64,000 nucleotides of DNA from DAOULT01 sp964646625. Its GTDB lineage: Bacteria; Chloroflexota; Anaerolineae; CAZYHC01. The notes under the pieces are model-generated. The model was given only the letters and a program-made list of their open reading frames with translations, was not told where the DNA came from and ran no database searches. The position numbers and the translations under genes are program-made. Shown here one piece after another: positions 1-7,621 of this stretch. Where the stretch lies: positions 1-64,000 of the forward strand of contig CAZYHC010000017.1 in NCBI GenBank assembly GCA_964646625.1. The letters are read 5' to 3'. Position 1 is the stretch's first letter, and every line of letters starts with the position of its first letter.

Positions 1-165
1 GTCCCGTCCTGGGTCGAGGTCCCTATCGAGGAAAGCCCCGGTGAGGCTGCTGAACTGGAGACGGTCACCCCAGTCCCGTCCTGGGTCGAGGTCCCTATCG
101 AGGAAAGCCCCGGTGAGGCTGCTGAACCGGAAACGGTCACCCCAGTCCCGCCCCAGGTCGAGGAG
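1..165 (+). repeat. 72-bp in-frame tandem repeat
   Basis: Copy 1 is 1-72 and copy 2 is 73-144; they differ at two positions. A third copy starts at 145 and diverges after about 20 bases. The unit is 24 codons long and encodes an acidic, proline-rich spacer before the membrane helix. More copies may lie upstream of the window. Confidence 0.9.
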
Positions 166-1476
166 GCCGTTGTCGCCCCTGAGCGGGAGCCGCCGTCTCC
201 ACCCATAGCCACCCTGGAAATAACAACAGAGAATATCAGCAGGTGTATTACGGCGCTTACTTTGGCCGTGGTGTTGTGTATATGCACGCTGGTCGTCGTC
301 ATGGCGGTGCTGCGCGTCGCTGTGACCGGCCCATTGCCGATTGAGATCGCCACCGGCCTGGAGAGCGAGACAGCCCAGCCCGCTCCCCTGCCCACAGATA
401 CTCCCACGGATACGCCGACGCCCAGCCCTACCCCTACGCCCACCTCTACCCTTACGTTGACCCCGACCCCGACCGACACGCCCACTTCGAGGCCGACCGA
501 GACGCCCACCCCGATGCCGACCGACACCCCTGTCCCTCAGCCCGTCGAAGAGCCCGGGCCTGGATCGGGAGGGGCATCCCCCCCCGAGGGGGCTACCGAG
601 GAATCTACCGCCCCACCTACCAACACGCCGACGGTCACCCCCGTGCCTGAGGTGAAAGGCAAATTCACCTATGCCATCCTCGGCAACGTTGAGGGCAAGA
701 CCCTGTACGAGGTCTACGTCATCAACGCCGACGGCAGCGGCCGCCAACTGATAGCCTCGGGCTTTCGCCAGCCCTCTTTTCAGCCTGGCGGGAACCAGAT
801 CGCCATGAACGGCGAGGGGCTGCCCAATCGAGAAACCATCTTCGTGGTGGACTTAAGCGAGGGCCGCTTGCGAGAGGTCAGCGCCAACGTGGAGGACAGC
901 CGTCCCCACTGGTCGCCCGACGGCAACCAACTGATTTTTTTCACCTCCAACGTCAGAAACATCGTTCACAAGCTGGGCATCGATCGCGACGACGTGCGGC
1001 ACGAACTGTATTACGCCGGTACTCCGCTCTATGGCCGCGACCCCTCCTGGCTGCCCGACAGCCGTTTCGTCTACAACGGCTGTGACAATTGGGCCGGTAG
1101 CACTAACTGCGGCCTCTACATCACCGATATCAGCGGCTCCACCGAACCGATACGCATCACCGACTGGGCCGAAGACATGGCCCCTGCCGGCTACGGGGAG
1201 CACATCGCCTTTAGCTCTAACCGGGATGGGAACTGGGAGGTCTACGTTATAAAAGTGGATGGCACCGGTCTGAAGCGCCTGACGAATAATCCGGCCAACG
1301 ACGCAATGCCCGTCTGGTCTCCCGATGGCTCGCTGATCGCTTTTATCTCTGATCGGGACAGAATATGGGCGGTGTGGGCCATTTGGCCCGAAGGCGGTGA
1401 GCCTTTCAAGCTCTTTGAGCTGGGTGGCCGCCTGGGGAGCGATTGGCTGGCGGAGCAGATATCCTGGGCGAAGTGA
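1..1476 (+). CDS. Membrane-anchored TolB/PD40 beta-propeller protein (5' end outside window)
   Basis: The frame is open from the first base, so the start lies upstream. The visible part begins with two and a fraction copies of a 24-residue Pro/Glu-rich repeat. One strong transmembrane helix follows (around bases 250-320), then a Pro/Thr-rich linker of about 90 residues. The C-terminal half carries TolB-like PD40 blades, recognisable by motifs such as WSPDGNQLIF, VWSPDGSLIAFISDRD and SSNRDGNWEVYV. The order suggests a cytoplasmic N-terminal part, perhaps a kinase or other sensor that is not visible, with an extracytoplasmic propeller that binds a ligand or partner. Proteins with long PT linkers are common in Chloroflexota. 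The propeller call is firm; the role is unknown. Confidence 0.8.
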   Translation, partial: VPSWVEVPIEESPGEAAELETVTPVPSWVEVPIEESPGEAAEPETVTPVPPQVEEAVVAPEREPPSPPIATLEITTENISRCITALTLAVVLCICTLVVVMAVLRVAVTGPLPIEIATGLESETAQPAPLPTDTPTDTPTPSPTPTPTSTLTLTPTPTDTPTSRPTETPTPMPTDTPVPQPVEEPGPGSGGASPPEGATEESTAPPTNTPTVTPVPEVKGKFTYAILGNVEGKTLYEVYVINADGSGRQLIASGFRQPSFQPGGNQIAMNGEGLPNRETIFVVDLSEGRLREVSANVEDSRPHWSPDGNQLIFFTSNVRNIVHKLGIDRDDVRHELYYAGTPLYGRDPSWLPDSRFVYNGCDNWAGSTNCGLYITDISGSTEPIRITDWAEDMAPAGYGEHIAFSSNRDGNWEVYVIKVDGTGLKRLTNNPANDAMPVWSPDGSLIAFISDRDRIWAVWAIWPEGGEPFKLFELGGRLGSDWLAEQISWAK

Positions 1477-1522
1477 GAGGCCGGCTTCTGTGACCTTTGA
1501 CCACCCGCATGGGCAAAAAGTA

Positions 1523-1548
1523 TACCCCCTTCACCACTGAAGGGGGTA
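1523..1548 (-). terminator. Intrinsic terminator of the TPR gene
   Basis: A perfect 11-bp stem with a CCAC loop. Read on the minus strand it is followed by a CTTTTT tract, and it lies about 25 bases beyond the TPR stop codon. It may also block read-through from the plus-strand gene that ends at 1476. Confidence 0.8.
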
Positions 1549-1571
1549 AATCGTGTCTGGGGGGCCCCGAT

Positions 1572-2270
1572 TCAATAGCCCAGGACGCGGAACAGAGAAT
1601 CACAGATGCTTTCTGCTACCTTTCGGGCCTCGGGGTGTTCGGGGTTTAGCCTGAGCACCTCTTCGCTGAAAATAAGGGCGTCCAGGAGCTTGCCCTGCTC
1701 TCGGTAGATACGTCCCAGATTGGTAAGGGCCTCGGTGCAGGAGGGATCGAGTTCCAGGACCTTTTTGTAGGCTTCGATGGCTTTGTCGTCCTGGCCTTGC
1801 CGGTGATAGACCCCGGCCAGAGCGCGATGGGCGTCAATGTGATCGGGTTGAAGCCCAATGGCGATCTGGAAGGCGATAATGGCCTGTTCCTGTTGTTCGT
1901 TCTGGGCGTGCTCCAACCCGCGCTGGTAGAGACGTTGGGCCTCGACCTCGTCCTCTCCGAGCGAGGATTCTCCCTCCTTAAAGGCTTTGGCCTGTGCTTC
2001 TGCTCTTCTCATGTAGGCCCAGGCCAGACCTTCCTGGATATATTCGTTGTCAGGAGCCAGGATCAGGCCTCTCTCCAAACAGGCCACCGCTTCTTCGGGG
2101 TCGGGAGAGGTGCCCGCCTTCCAGAGCAGAGCCTCAATGTTATCGGGCTCCTTGTCCAGGGCCTTGGAGAAATATCTATAGGACATTTTCATGTCGCCGT
2201 CGTCGAAGGCTCTGATACCCAGCCCCATGAGTATGCGTACATCCAAATCAAAACCCGACCAATCGCTCAC
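1572..2270 (-). CDS. TPR repeat protein
   Basis: A soluble 232-residue protein made almost wholly of tetratricopeptide repeats. The first repeats lie near residues 20-85. Three consecutive ones follow near 115-220, with the usual small-residue and LDP/LNP turn signatures (for example KKVLELDPSCTEALTNLG). No signal peptide or catalytic domain is seen, so it is probably a protein-protein interaction scaffold. It lies downstream of the Nif3/zinc-ribbon pair on the same strand, 150 bp away, and has its own terminator. Partner and pathway cannot be read from the sequence. Confidence 0.85.
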   Translation of the reverse strand: MSDWSGFDLDVRILMGLGIRAFDDGDMKMSYRYFSKALDKEPDNIEALLWKAGTSPDPEEAVACLERGLILAPDNEYIQEGLAWAYMRRAEAQAKAFKEGESSLGEDEVEAQRLYQRGLEHAQNEQQEQAIIAFQIAIGLQPDHIDAHRALAGVYHRQGQDDKAIEAYKKVLELDPSCTEALTNLGRIYREQGKLLDALIFSEEVLRLNPEHPEARKVAESICDSLFRVLGY

Positions 2271-2420
2271 CCTGCTACCCCCTATCCCTCGCGGTGTGCT
2301 GAGGACGGATTTATTTCTTGAGGGACTTCGTCCTTGAGGCTATTCTGGTGCTTCTTCCAGCAAATTATTCCGTAGACCACACAAATCGACCGCATCCGTG
2401 GCTGGCTGTGAGCCGCGGGG

Positions 2421-3122
2421 CTATGGCGCGCACAAAATACGCCCGCAACTGCCACAAGTGCTCAGGGTCTCTCCCTGGGCGATTTGCTGGGCCTTGCCCG
2501 TAGGCAAAGTCACGCCACAACCCTGACAAACTCCTCCCTGGAGCAGAGCCACCCCGCGCCCTCCTTTGCGATGGCATAGCTCATCGTATAGGGCCAGATC
2601 GTCGGCTCCGATGGTCTGCCGCAGGGCTGCTCCCTCATTTTCCAGTTGGCTCAAACTGGTTTTTAATTCTTCCTTTTCGGAGGAGAGGCGGGCCTGATCT
2701 TGGTGCCAACTTTTCTCAATTTGACTCAACTCTTCGCTCAGCCTGGCCACCTCGGCCTCGCCTTCCTCAATCTCGACCATCGCTTCTAACATCTCATCTT
2801 CCAGCTTGTTTTTCTTGCGCCGCAGGTACTTGACTTCTTCCTCCAAATTGCTCAACTCTTTGGGGTTGCGAACCCGACCGCTGTAAAGGCGGTCCTCGGT
2901 GGAAGAGATTTTGGCGACCAGGCTTTTAGCCTCAAGCTCAAACGCCCTTAGCTTCTTGCGCCACGCGGCCAATTCTTTCTTTCTTTCCTCCAGGGTGTGC
3001 CGGGCCTGGCGCAATTCTTCGGTCTCCCCCAGCCTGTTCTCCACTTCTGCGAGACGATGACCGTGCTCTGCAAAGCCCAGTTCGACAACTTGTAGTCTGT
3101 AAAGCACCTGAGCCCTATTCAT
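2421..3122 (-). CDS. Coiled-coil zinc-ribbon protein (DUF164 / CT398-like)
   Basis: 233 residues. Roughly residues 10-180 form a long charged coiled coil. The C-terminus carries a C4 zinc ribbon with CQGCG and CGSCG knuckles near residues 199-229. This is the architecture of the DUF164 family, proposed in Chlamydia (CT398) to act as a hub for secretion and sigma-factor partners. The start at 3122 is preceded by a clear GGAGG site. It lies directly after the Nif3-like gene (28-bp gap), an arrangement seen in many bacteria. The exact role is unknown. Confidence 0.85.
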   Translation of the reverse strand: MNRAQVLYRLQVVELGFAEHGHRLAEVENRLGETEELRQARHTLEERKKELAAWRKKLRAFELEAKSLVAKISSTEDRLYSGRVRNPKELSNLEEEVKYLRRKKNKLEDEMLEAMVEIEEGEAEVARLSEELSQIEKSWHQDQARLSSEKEELKTSLSQLENEGAALRQTIGADDLALYDELCHRKGGRGVALLQGGVCQGCGVTLPTGKAQQIAQGETLSTCGSCGRILCAP

Positions 3123-3150
3123 CGTTTGTTACCTCCTCCATTCCTGGTAA

Positions 3151-4239
3151 TCAGGCGAAAGGTGAGGTTATCACCTCCGAGACCCGGACAGGGGTGTCCG
3201 CTTTTTCGGAGATCAACTGGGCCAGACAGGACAGGATGGGCCGCTCGCTGTAAAAGTGTCCCACTTCGATCACGGTCAGGCCCAGCCGGGCTGCGGCCTG
3301 CGCCTGGTGGTATTTGATCTCGCCGGTGACGTACAGGCTGGCCCCACTACCCCTGGCGGCGGCGATCAGCTCCGTCCCGCTTCCCCCACAGACGGCCACC
3401 AGGCGGTGCTGCTCGCTCCCCCCTGGGGTGAGACGCACCTGGGGGGCCTCCAGGGCGGTCTGCGCTTTTTGGACCATTTCCGTGGTGGTCAGGTGGGCAC
3501 GCCCGACGCCCCCCCAACCCAGACGCCCCAGATGGTTGGTCAGCGGGATCAGATCGTAAGGCACTTCCTCGTAAGGATGGGTGCTCAACAGGGTATCCAG
3601 CACGGTGGGCAGGCGATCCTTATCCACCACTGTTTCCAGAAGATGTTCGGCCACCGGGGTGGTTTTTTCGTTGGGGGACGCGGGGATGTGGGGACTGCTG
3701 CCTTCTTCGGCCCGGAAATGCCCCAGCCCCATCGTATGCCAGGCGCAGAAAGAATAACGACCGATCTGGCCGGCGCCGGCCTCTCCCAAAGCCAGTCTTA
3801 CCTCCTGCACGTGGTTTTCTGGGACAAAAACGCGCAATCTATAAGAAGTGTCGGGCAGAGGGGCCAGGGTGCGAATCTCGGTCAGGCCCAGCGCCGCGGC
3901 CAGCGCGTAGCTCACCCCGCCAGGGACCAGATCGAGGTTGGTGTGGGCAGTGTAGAGATTTAGGTCATGGGCCAGGAGCTCTTTGATGAGCCGCCCCTGA
4001 TAAGAGGCCGTGTCCAAACGCGGTAGAGGAGCAGGCAGCAGTGGATGGTGAGTTACGATGAGGTTCAATCCCGCCTCGACAGCCTCGGCCACTACCTCCA
4101 GAGTGGCGTCCAGGGCCACCAGTACGCCGCGGGCCTCCGCCTGAGCTGAGCCAACCTGCCACCCACTGTTGTCCCATTCGGCGGCTAAGGCGAGCGGGGC
4201 CAAGCCCTCGATAATCTCAACGATGTCTTGAGCTTGCAT
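3151..4239 (-). CDS. Nif3-like dinuclear metal centre protein
   Basis: 362 residues, Nif3/YbgI/DUF34 family, which forms toroidal hexamers with a two-metal site. Metal-ligand motifs are visible: VTHHPLL near the N-terminus and GHFYSERP near the C-terminus. The middle contains the PII-like insertion (about residues 115-240) that distinguishes long bacterial members. The family is often annotated GTP cyclohydrolase I type 2 on weak evidence, so no reaction is assigned. The ATG at 4239 is preferred because GGGGAG precedes it and homologues start here; a 26-residue upstream extension is open but lacks homology. It leads an operon with the zinc-ribbon gene. Confidence 0.85.
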   Translation of the reverse strand: MQAQDIVEIIEGLAPLALAAEWDNSGWQVGSAQAEARGVLVALDATLEVVAEAVEAGLNLIVTHHPLLPAPLPRLDTASYQGRLIKELLAHDLNLYTAHTNLDLVPGGVSYALAAALGLTEIRTLAPLPDTSYRLRVFVPENHVQEVRLALGEAGAGQIGRYSFCAWHTMGLGHFRAEEGSSPHIPASPNEKTTPVAEHLLETVVDKDRLPTVLDTLLSTHPYEEVPYDLIPLTNHLGRLGWGGVGRAHLTTTEMVQKAQTALEAPQVRLTPGGSEQHRLVAVCGGSGTELIAAARGSGASLYVTGEIKYHQAQAAARLGLTVIEVGHFYSERPILSCLAQLISEKADTPVRVSEVITSPFA

Positions 4240-4452
4240 GATCTCCCCTTTTTCCCTCCGCCATAGAGCTGTTTTGCCCCAGCCTGTCAATAAAAAGAGC
4301 CTAATGCCCACAGGCACCAGGCTTCAGAAGCCGGATAGGCGTGGAGCCACTCCGTCCGATGGCGAGGAATGTTTTAGCTACTAACGAAATATCATCTGGT
4401 CTGAGCGTGCATCCTGAAACCATCTTCTCTTCACTCCGCTCTTTCTTGATTG

Positions 4453-4481
4453 ATTATACCACATTTGTTCTGTCTAGACAA
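4453..4481 (-). promoter_or_regulatory. Sigma-70 promoter of the Nif3 operon
   Basis: On the minus strand, TTGTCT (4476-4481) and a perfect TATAAT (4453-4458) are separated by 17 bp. This leaves a leader of about 205 bases before the start at 4239, in which no structure was recognised. It runs divergently from the GntR promoter. Confidence 0.65.
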
Positions 4482-4525
4482 GAACCTTTCCCCCCGATTT
4501 TGGCCTACTACGCCCCCAACGGCGC

Positions 4526-4554
4526 TTGACAAAACGGGCCTTTTCTGGTATACT
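4526..4554 (+). promoter_or_regulatory. Sigma-70 promoter of the GntR regulator gene
   Basis: A perfect TTGACA (4526-4531), a 17-bp spacer and TATACT (4549-4554). The predicted transcription start is near 4561, giving a leader of about 120 bases before the preferred start at 4684. The -10 box overlaps the first operator copy. Confidence 0.8.
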
Positions 4555-4588
4555 GTATACGGTCGTTCGTATAGTGCATACTGTATAC
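4548..4588. promoter_or_regulatory. Probable GntR operator, two near-identical 13-bp sites
   Basis: GTATACTGTATAC (4548-4560) and GCATACTGTATAC (4576-4588) differ at one base and start 28 bp apart. Each contains palindromic GTATAC cores 7 bp apart. The first covers the -10 box and the second lies just after the expected transcription start, a classical repression layout. GTnnnAC-type cores are typical of FadR/GntR regulators. Autoregulation by the adjacent gene is inferred. Confidence 0.65.
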
Positions 4589-4683
4589 AAATGACAAGTT
4601 CTCCTGAGGCCGATGAGCTAACCGCACTGAAACGAAAGTGGAAAATTGGACGGTCAACGTCCATAGAGATTTGTGAGAGATTT

Positions 4684-5382
4684 ATGACAGGACAGTTGTT
4701 CGAGAGGATAAAGCCAAACACATTACGCGATGAAGTCGTGGATATGATCCGCGACGCCATCGTAAGTGGCGAACTCAGGCCTGGTGAGCATCTGAAGGAA
4801 AACGTCATCGCGGATCAGATGGCTATTAGCCGCAGCCCGATTCGAGAAGCCTTGCATCAACTGGAACAAGAGGGCCTGATTGTCAGCATCCCCAATCGGG
4901 GCCGCTTTGTCAAGGATTTTGACGAGAAGGATATCAGGGAGATTTTCACCCTGCGCGCTGCGCTTGAAAGTTTGGCCTGTGAACTGATTACAGAGTTTGG
5001 AAAGCTCCAGCCATCTGATTTCGAGCAACTTGAGGACTGCATTAACGGGCAGAGAGAAGCTGTGGAAGCCCAGGACTTTGATCGATTGACCGAGCTGGAC
5101 ATGCGGTTCCATGAGCACATCTGTACGAAAGCCGGCCATGAGCGTCTATGGAAGGTTTGGCAAAGTCTTCATGCTCAGCTCCGGGTCGTGTTCCACAAGC
5201 GTTTTCGAGCCATGCCCGATTACGTGCCGCAGACGGCTATCAACGATCACCAGGCTATTCTGGAGGCCCTGCGCCAGAGGGATGTGGAGTCGGCTACTCA
5301 GCTCAACAAGGAGATAAACGCCAGGGTAGCGGAGGAATGTATACAGATAATCCACTCAGGTAGAGAGGAGCAAGGTTCTTAA
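4684..5382 (+). CDS. GntR-family transcriptional regulator with FCD ligand domain
   Basis: 232 residues from the ATG at 4684. A winged helix-turn-helix spans about residues 10-72, with SRSPIREAL as the recognition region. An FCD all-alpha ligand domain follows (about 80-210) with the usual metal-ligand pattern around LDMRFHEHI and the later DHQAILEAL. FCD regulators bind small carboxylates or sugar acids and usually repress catabolic operons. The frame is open upstream to 4591 and beyond, but 4684 has GAGAG before it and gives normal family length. It is the first gene of the catabolic island and is separated from the next by an attenuator-like hairpin. Confidence 0.85.
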   Translation: MTGQLFERIKPNTLRDEVVDMIRDAIVSGELRPGEHLKENVIADQMAISRSPIREALHQLEQEGLIVSIPNRGRFVKDFDEKDIREIFTLRAALESLACELITEFGKLQPSDFEQLEDCINGQREAVEAQDFDRLTELDMRFHEHICTKAGHERLWKVWQSLHAQLRVVFHKRFRAMPDYVPQTAINDHQAILEALRQRDVESATQLNKEINARVAEECIQIIHSGREEQGS

Positions 5383-5432
5383 ATGAATATTCCTTGCTCT
5401 TTTCTTTTGTATCTAATATATATTTGCAAGGA
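5366..5432 (+). promoter_or_regulatory. Terminator hairpin overlapping a ribosome-site-masking hairpin (attenuator-like)
   Basis: Segment 1 (5366-5375) pairs with segment 2 (5392-5401) as a 10-bp stem followed by a T-rich run, forming an intrinsic terminator that spans the regulator stop codon. Part of segment 2 (TCCTTGC, 5391-5397) can pair instead with GCAAGGA (5426-5432), which is part of the ribosome-binding site of the next gene. The two folds exclude each other. The pairings are seen directly; a switching role is inferred. Confidence 0.6.
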
Positions 5433-5440
5433 GGCGCATT

Positions 5441-6337
5441 GTGACTAAAGTTGTTGATGCCCATGTTCACACCTTTCTGTTCAAGGAGCACTGGTCAGAG
5501 TGGGCGGCGGAGGCCTACGCTTCTATCGCGGCCGCCGATCACTGGGCGACCGGGAAACCGATGGTGGCCTCTGACTTTCATTCACCGTATGAGTGGGTGA
5601 TCGAGAACATGGATGCCGCCGGGGTAGACGAGGTTTTTCTCTTCGGCAACTTCCAGGATCCCCACGACATCAGGGTGCCCCTGGACTACCTGGTCGAAGC
5701 CAAAGAGGCCTACCCGGATCGGTTTCATGCCTTCGTGACCCCCGATCCTGCAACTCCTGAGAAATCATGCCAACAACTGGAGTGGGCCGTGAAGGAGAAG
5801 GGATTTACGGGGTTGAAGATTCTCCCCACCTACAACTACCTGGATCCCCTCGACGTCAGGTGCCGAATTATCTACCGCAAGGCCTCGGAGTTGGGAGTGC
5901 CCGTTGTATTGCACTCCGGCTACGGCGTCATGCGCTTCAACCTGCAACAGTGGCAGGATCCCAACCATTTGGAGGAGCTCTTCGTGGAGAACTACAACAT
6001 CAACTTCTCCCTGGGGCATACTGGCTTTCACCGGATCGGCGATGCGCTGGCGCTCATGGTGAGGTTGCCCAACGTATACGGCGACTTTGCCTACTGGCAC
6101 TTCACCCCCATAGACTTCATCGCTCGCTGGTTCGTGTACGCCAAGGCTCAAGGGGTCTTCAACCGACTGATGTGGGGCACCGACTTCCACCACGTCGATA
6201 TGAAGGCCGACCAGGAAAGGTATAAGAGGCTTCCAGAGTACACGCGCAAGCATGAACTGGAGCCCTACATTACCGAAGAGGATCTGGAGATGTTCTTCGG
6301 CGGTAACGCCTTAAGGTTCCTGGGAGTGGAGGATTAG
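5441..6337 (+). CDS. Amidohydrolase-2 family metal-dependent TIM-barrel hydrolase or decarboxylase
   Basis: 298 residues, GTG start with AAGGAGG 7 bases upstream. The metal-site motifs of the PF04909 family are present: DAHVH at the N-terminus, VVLHSG in the middle, SLGHTG, and MWGTDF near the C-terminus. Family members hydrolyse lactones and amides or decarboxylate aromatic acids, so the substrate is open; a lactone of an acid sugar would fit the context. It is paralogous to the gene at 13198 (shared FLFGN, GTDF and C-terminal GGNA). It is the first structural gene after the regulator. Confidence 0.8.
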   Translation: MTKVVDAHVHTFLFKEHWSEWAAEAYASIAAADHWATGKPMVASDFHSPYEWVIENMDAAGVDEVFLFGNFQDPHDIRVPLDYLVEAKEAYPDRFHAFVTPDPATPEKSCQQLEWAVKEKGFTGLKILPTYNYLDPLDVRCRIIYRKASELGVPVVLHSGYGVMRFNLQQWQDPNHLEELFVENYNINFSLGHTGFHRIGDALALMVRLPNVYGDFAYWHFTPIDFIARWFVYAKAQGVFNRLMWGTDFHHVDMKADQERYKRLPEYTRKHELEPYITEEDLEMFFGGNALRFLGVED

Positions 6338-6444
6338 ACCCTTCGGGGCTATGCTTGCAGCGCGTAACGTGCCTACTATCAATCGATTGTTTGGAGGAAG
6401 GAGGTGAGGATATCGCCCCATTTATTTTGTCGGCTATCCGTGAG

Positions 6445-6463
6445 GACGCTTGATGCAAGCGTC
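6445..6463 (+). other. Hairpin in the leader of the binding-protein gene
   Basis: GACGCTTG and CAAGCGTC pair around an ATG triloop, 35 bases before the binding-protein start. There is no T-run, so it is probably not a terminator; it may act in RNA stability or translation. Confidence 0.45.
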
Positions 6464-6498
6464 GCCAGTTGAATCCGAAAGTATAAAAGGGAGGTAAG

Positions 6499-7515
6499 AT
6501 GAGAAAGGTAACAAAGGTAGCGTTTTTGTTGCTGGTCGTGGTAATTTTGGCCGGCCTGACGACGGTTGATGTCCCGGCCCAGGAGCCGCAGAGGTACGTG
6601 CTGGTGACCTTCTCGGCGGGCCACGAGAGCTGGAACCAGATGGTTTTGGCCGCCCAGGATATTATAGACGCCCTGGGCCTCAATGCCACGATCGAGGGGC
6701 CGCAGGGCCCAACCGAGTGGGATGCCGCTGCTGAGTTGACCGTCCTGGATCAGGTGGCCGCTACGCAGCCGGACGGGATCATCATCACTTCAGCCGATGC
6801 AGAGACCCTCGTGCCGGGCATCGAACGCGCCGTGGAGGCGGGCATCGTGGTGCAGTGCCTGGACCTCAAGGCCGCCACGCCCTTTTGCGACTTCTGCGGG
6901 ACCGACTTCCGTGAGATGGGCATAGTCGCGGCCTATCGGGTCGTCGAACTCTGCCAGGAGGACATCGAGACCAAAGGGAAGTGTGAAGTGGGCCTGACCG
7001 AGATCGCCGGCGTCTATTCTGAGGAGATGCGCAAGGAGGGTTTCAACTCGGTGCTCAAGGACTATCCCGAGATCGAGGTCGTGGCCGACGTTGACGACAA
7101 GTCCATCCCTGAGACCACGGTGACGGTGGTCGGCCAGATGCTGGCCGCCAACCCGGACCTCCGCATTCTGCACTGTCTCCACGGCCAGGGGGCCGCGGCC
7201 ATGGCTACGGCGGTTAAAAACGCGGGCCTGGTGCCCAACCAGGACGTATACATCATCGGCAACGACCTGGGGGGGACCACCCTGGACTGCATCAAGGCCG
7301 GGGAGTGTGACTCCACCGTCGGACAGGACATGTACATGATGGGCGGCTACGCTTTCCTCAACTGCTACATGAGGAAGAACATGGTTCTCCAACATACCAT
7401 CTTCGAGGGTAAGTACTCGGTTCCCTACATCAACCCGGGCACCAACTTAATCACCGCCGAGAATCTGGGCTCCCTGCGAGAACGCATCACCGTCATCGAA
7501 AAGATGTTCAGGTAG
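6499..7515 (+). CDS. Sugar ABC transporter substrate-binding protein (ribose type)
   Basis: 338 residues. A Sec signal peptide spans residues 1 to about 30, with probable cleavage after VPA; no lipobox is seen. The mature part is a type I periplasmic-binding fold (Peripla_BP_4) like RbsB, with the hinge region VYIIGNDLGG. A GGGAGG site lies 6 bases before the ATG. It captures the substrate of the island and hands it to the ATPase and permease that follow. The family takes up pentoses, hexoses, polyols, AI-2 and sugar acids; specificity cannot be read here. Confidence 0.88.
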   Translation: MRKVTKVAFLLLVVVILAGLTTVDVPAQEPQRYVLVTFSAGHESWNQMVLAAQDIIDALGLNATIEGPQGPTEWDAAAELTVLDQVAATQPDGIIITSADAETLVPGIERAVEAGIVVQCLDLKAATPFCDFCGTDFREMGIVAAYRVVELCQEDIETKGKCEVGLTEIAGVYSEEMRKEGFNSVLKDYPEIEVVADVDDKSIPETTVTVVGQMLAANPDLRILHCLHGQGAAAMATAVKNAGLVPNQDVYIIGNDLGGTTLDCIKAGECDSTVGQDMYMMGGYAFLNCYMRKNMVLQHTIFEGKYSVPYINPGTNLITAENLGSLRERITVIEKMFR

Positions 7516-7547
7516 CCCCGTGAAGGCGTGAGCCGAACTAGCAAGAA

Positions 7548-7590
7548 GGTTGGAGGGCCGTGGCAGGAGTTGGTCTTCGGCCCTCCAGCC
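7548..7590 (+). other. Intercistronic stem-loop after the binding-protein gene
   Basis: A 13-bp GC-rich stem (7548-7560 with 7578-7590, one G-T pair) and a 17-base loop, with no T-run. Its place between the binding-protein and ATPase genes is where bacteria often keep an RNA-stabilising hairpin that raises binding-protein yield relative to the membrane parts. Confidence 0.65.
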
Positions 7591-7621
7591 ACTACTATTA
7601 GCTCACCTGGAGGCAGCTTCA

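Noticed and set aside
2271..2420. RNase P RNA next to the zinc-ribbon gene
   Set aside because: rnpB is often near this gene family, but the conserved GAGGAAAGTCC-type core is absent on both strands; only a small hairpin is seen.
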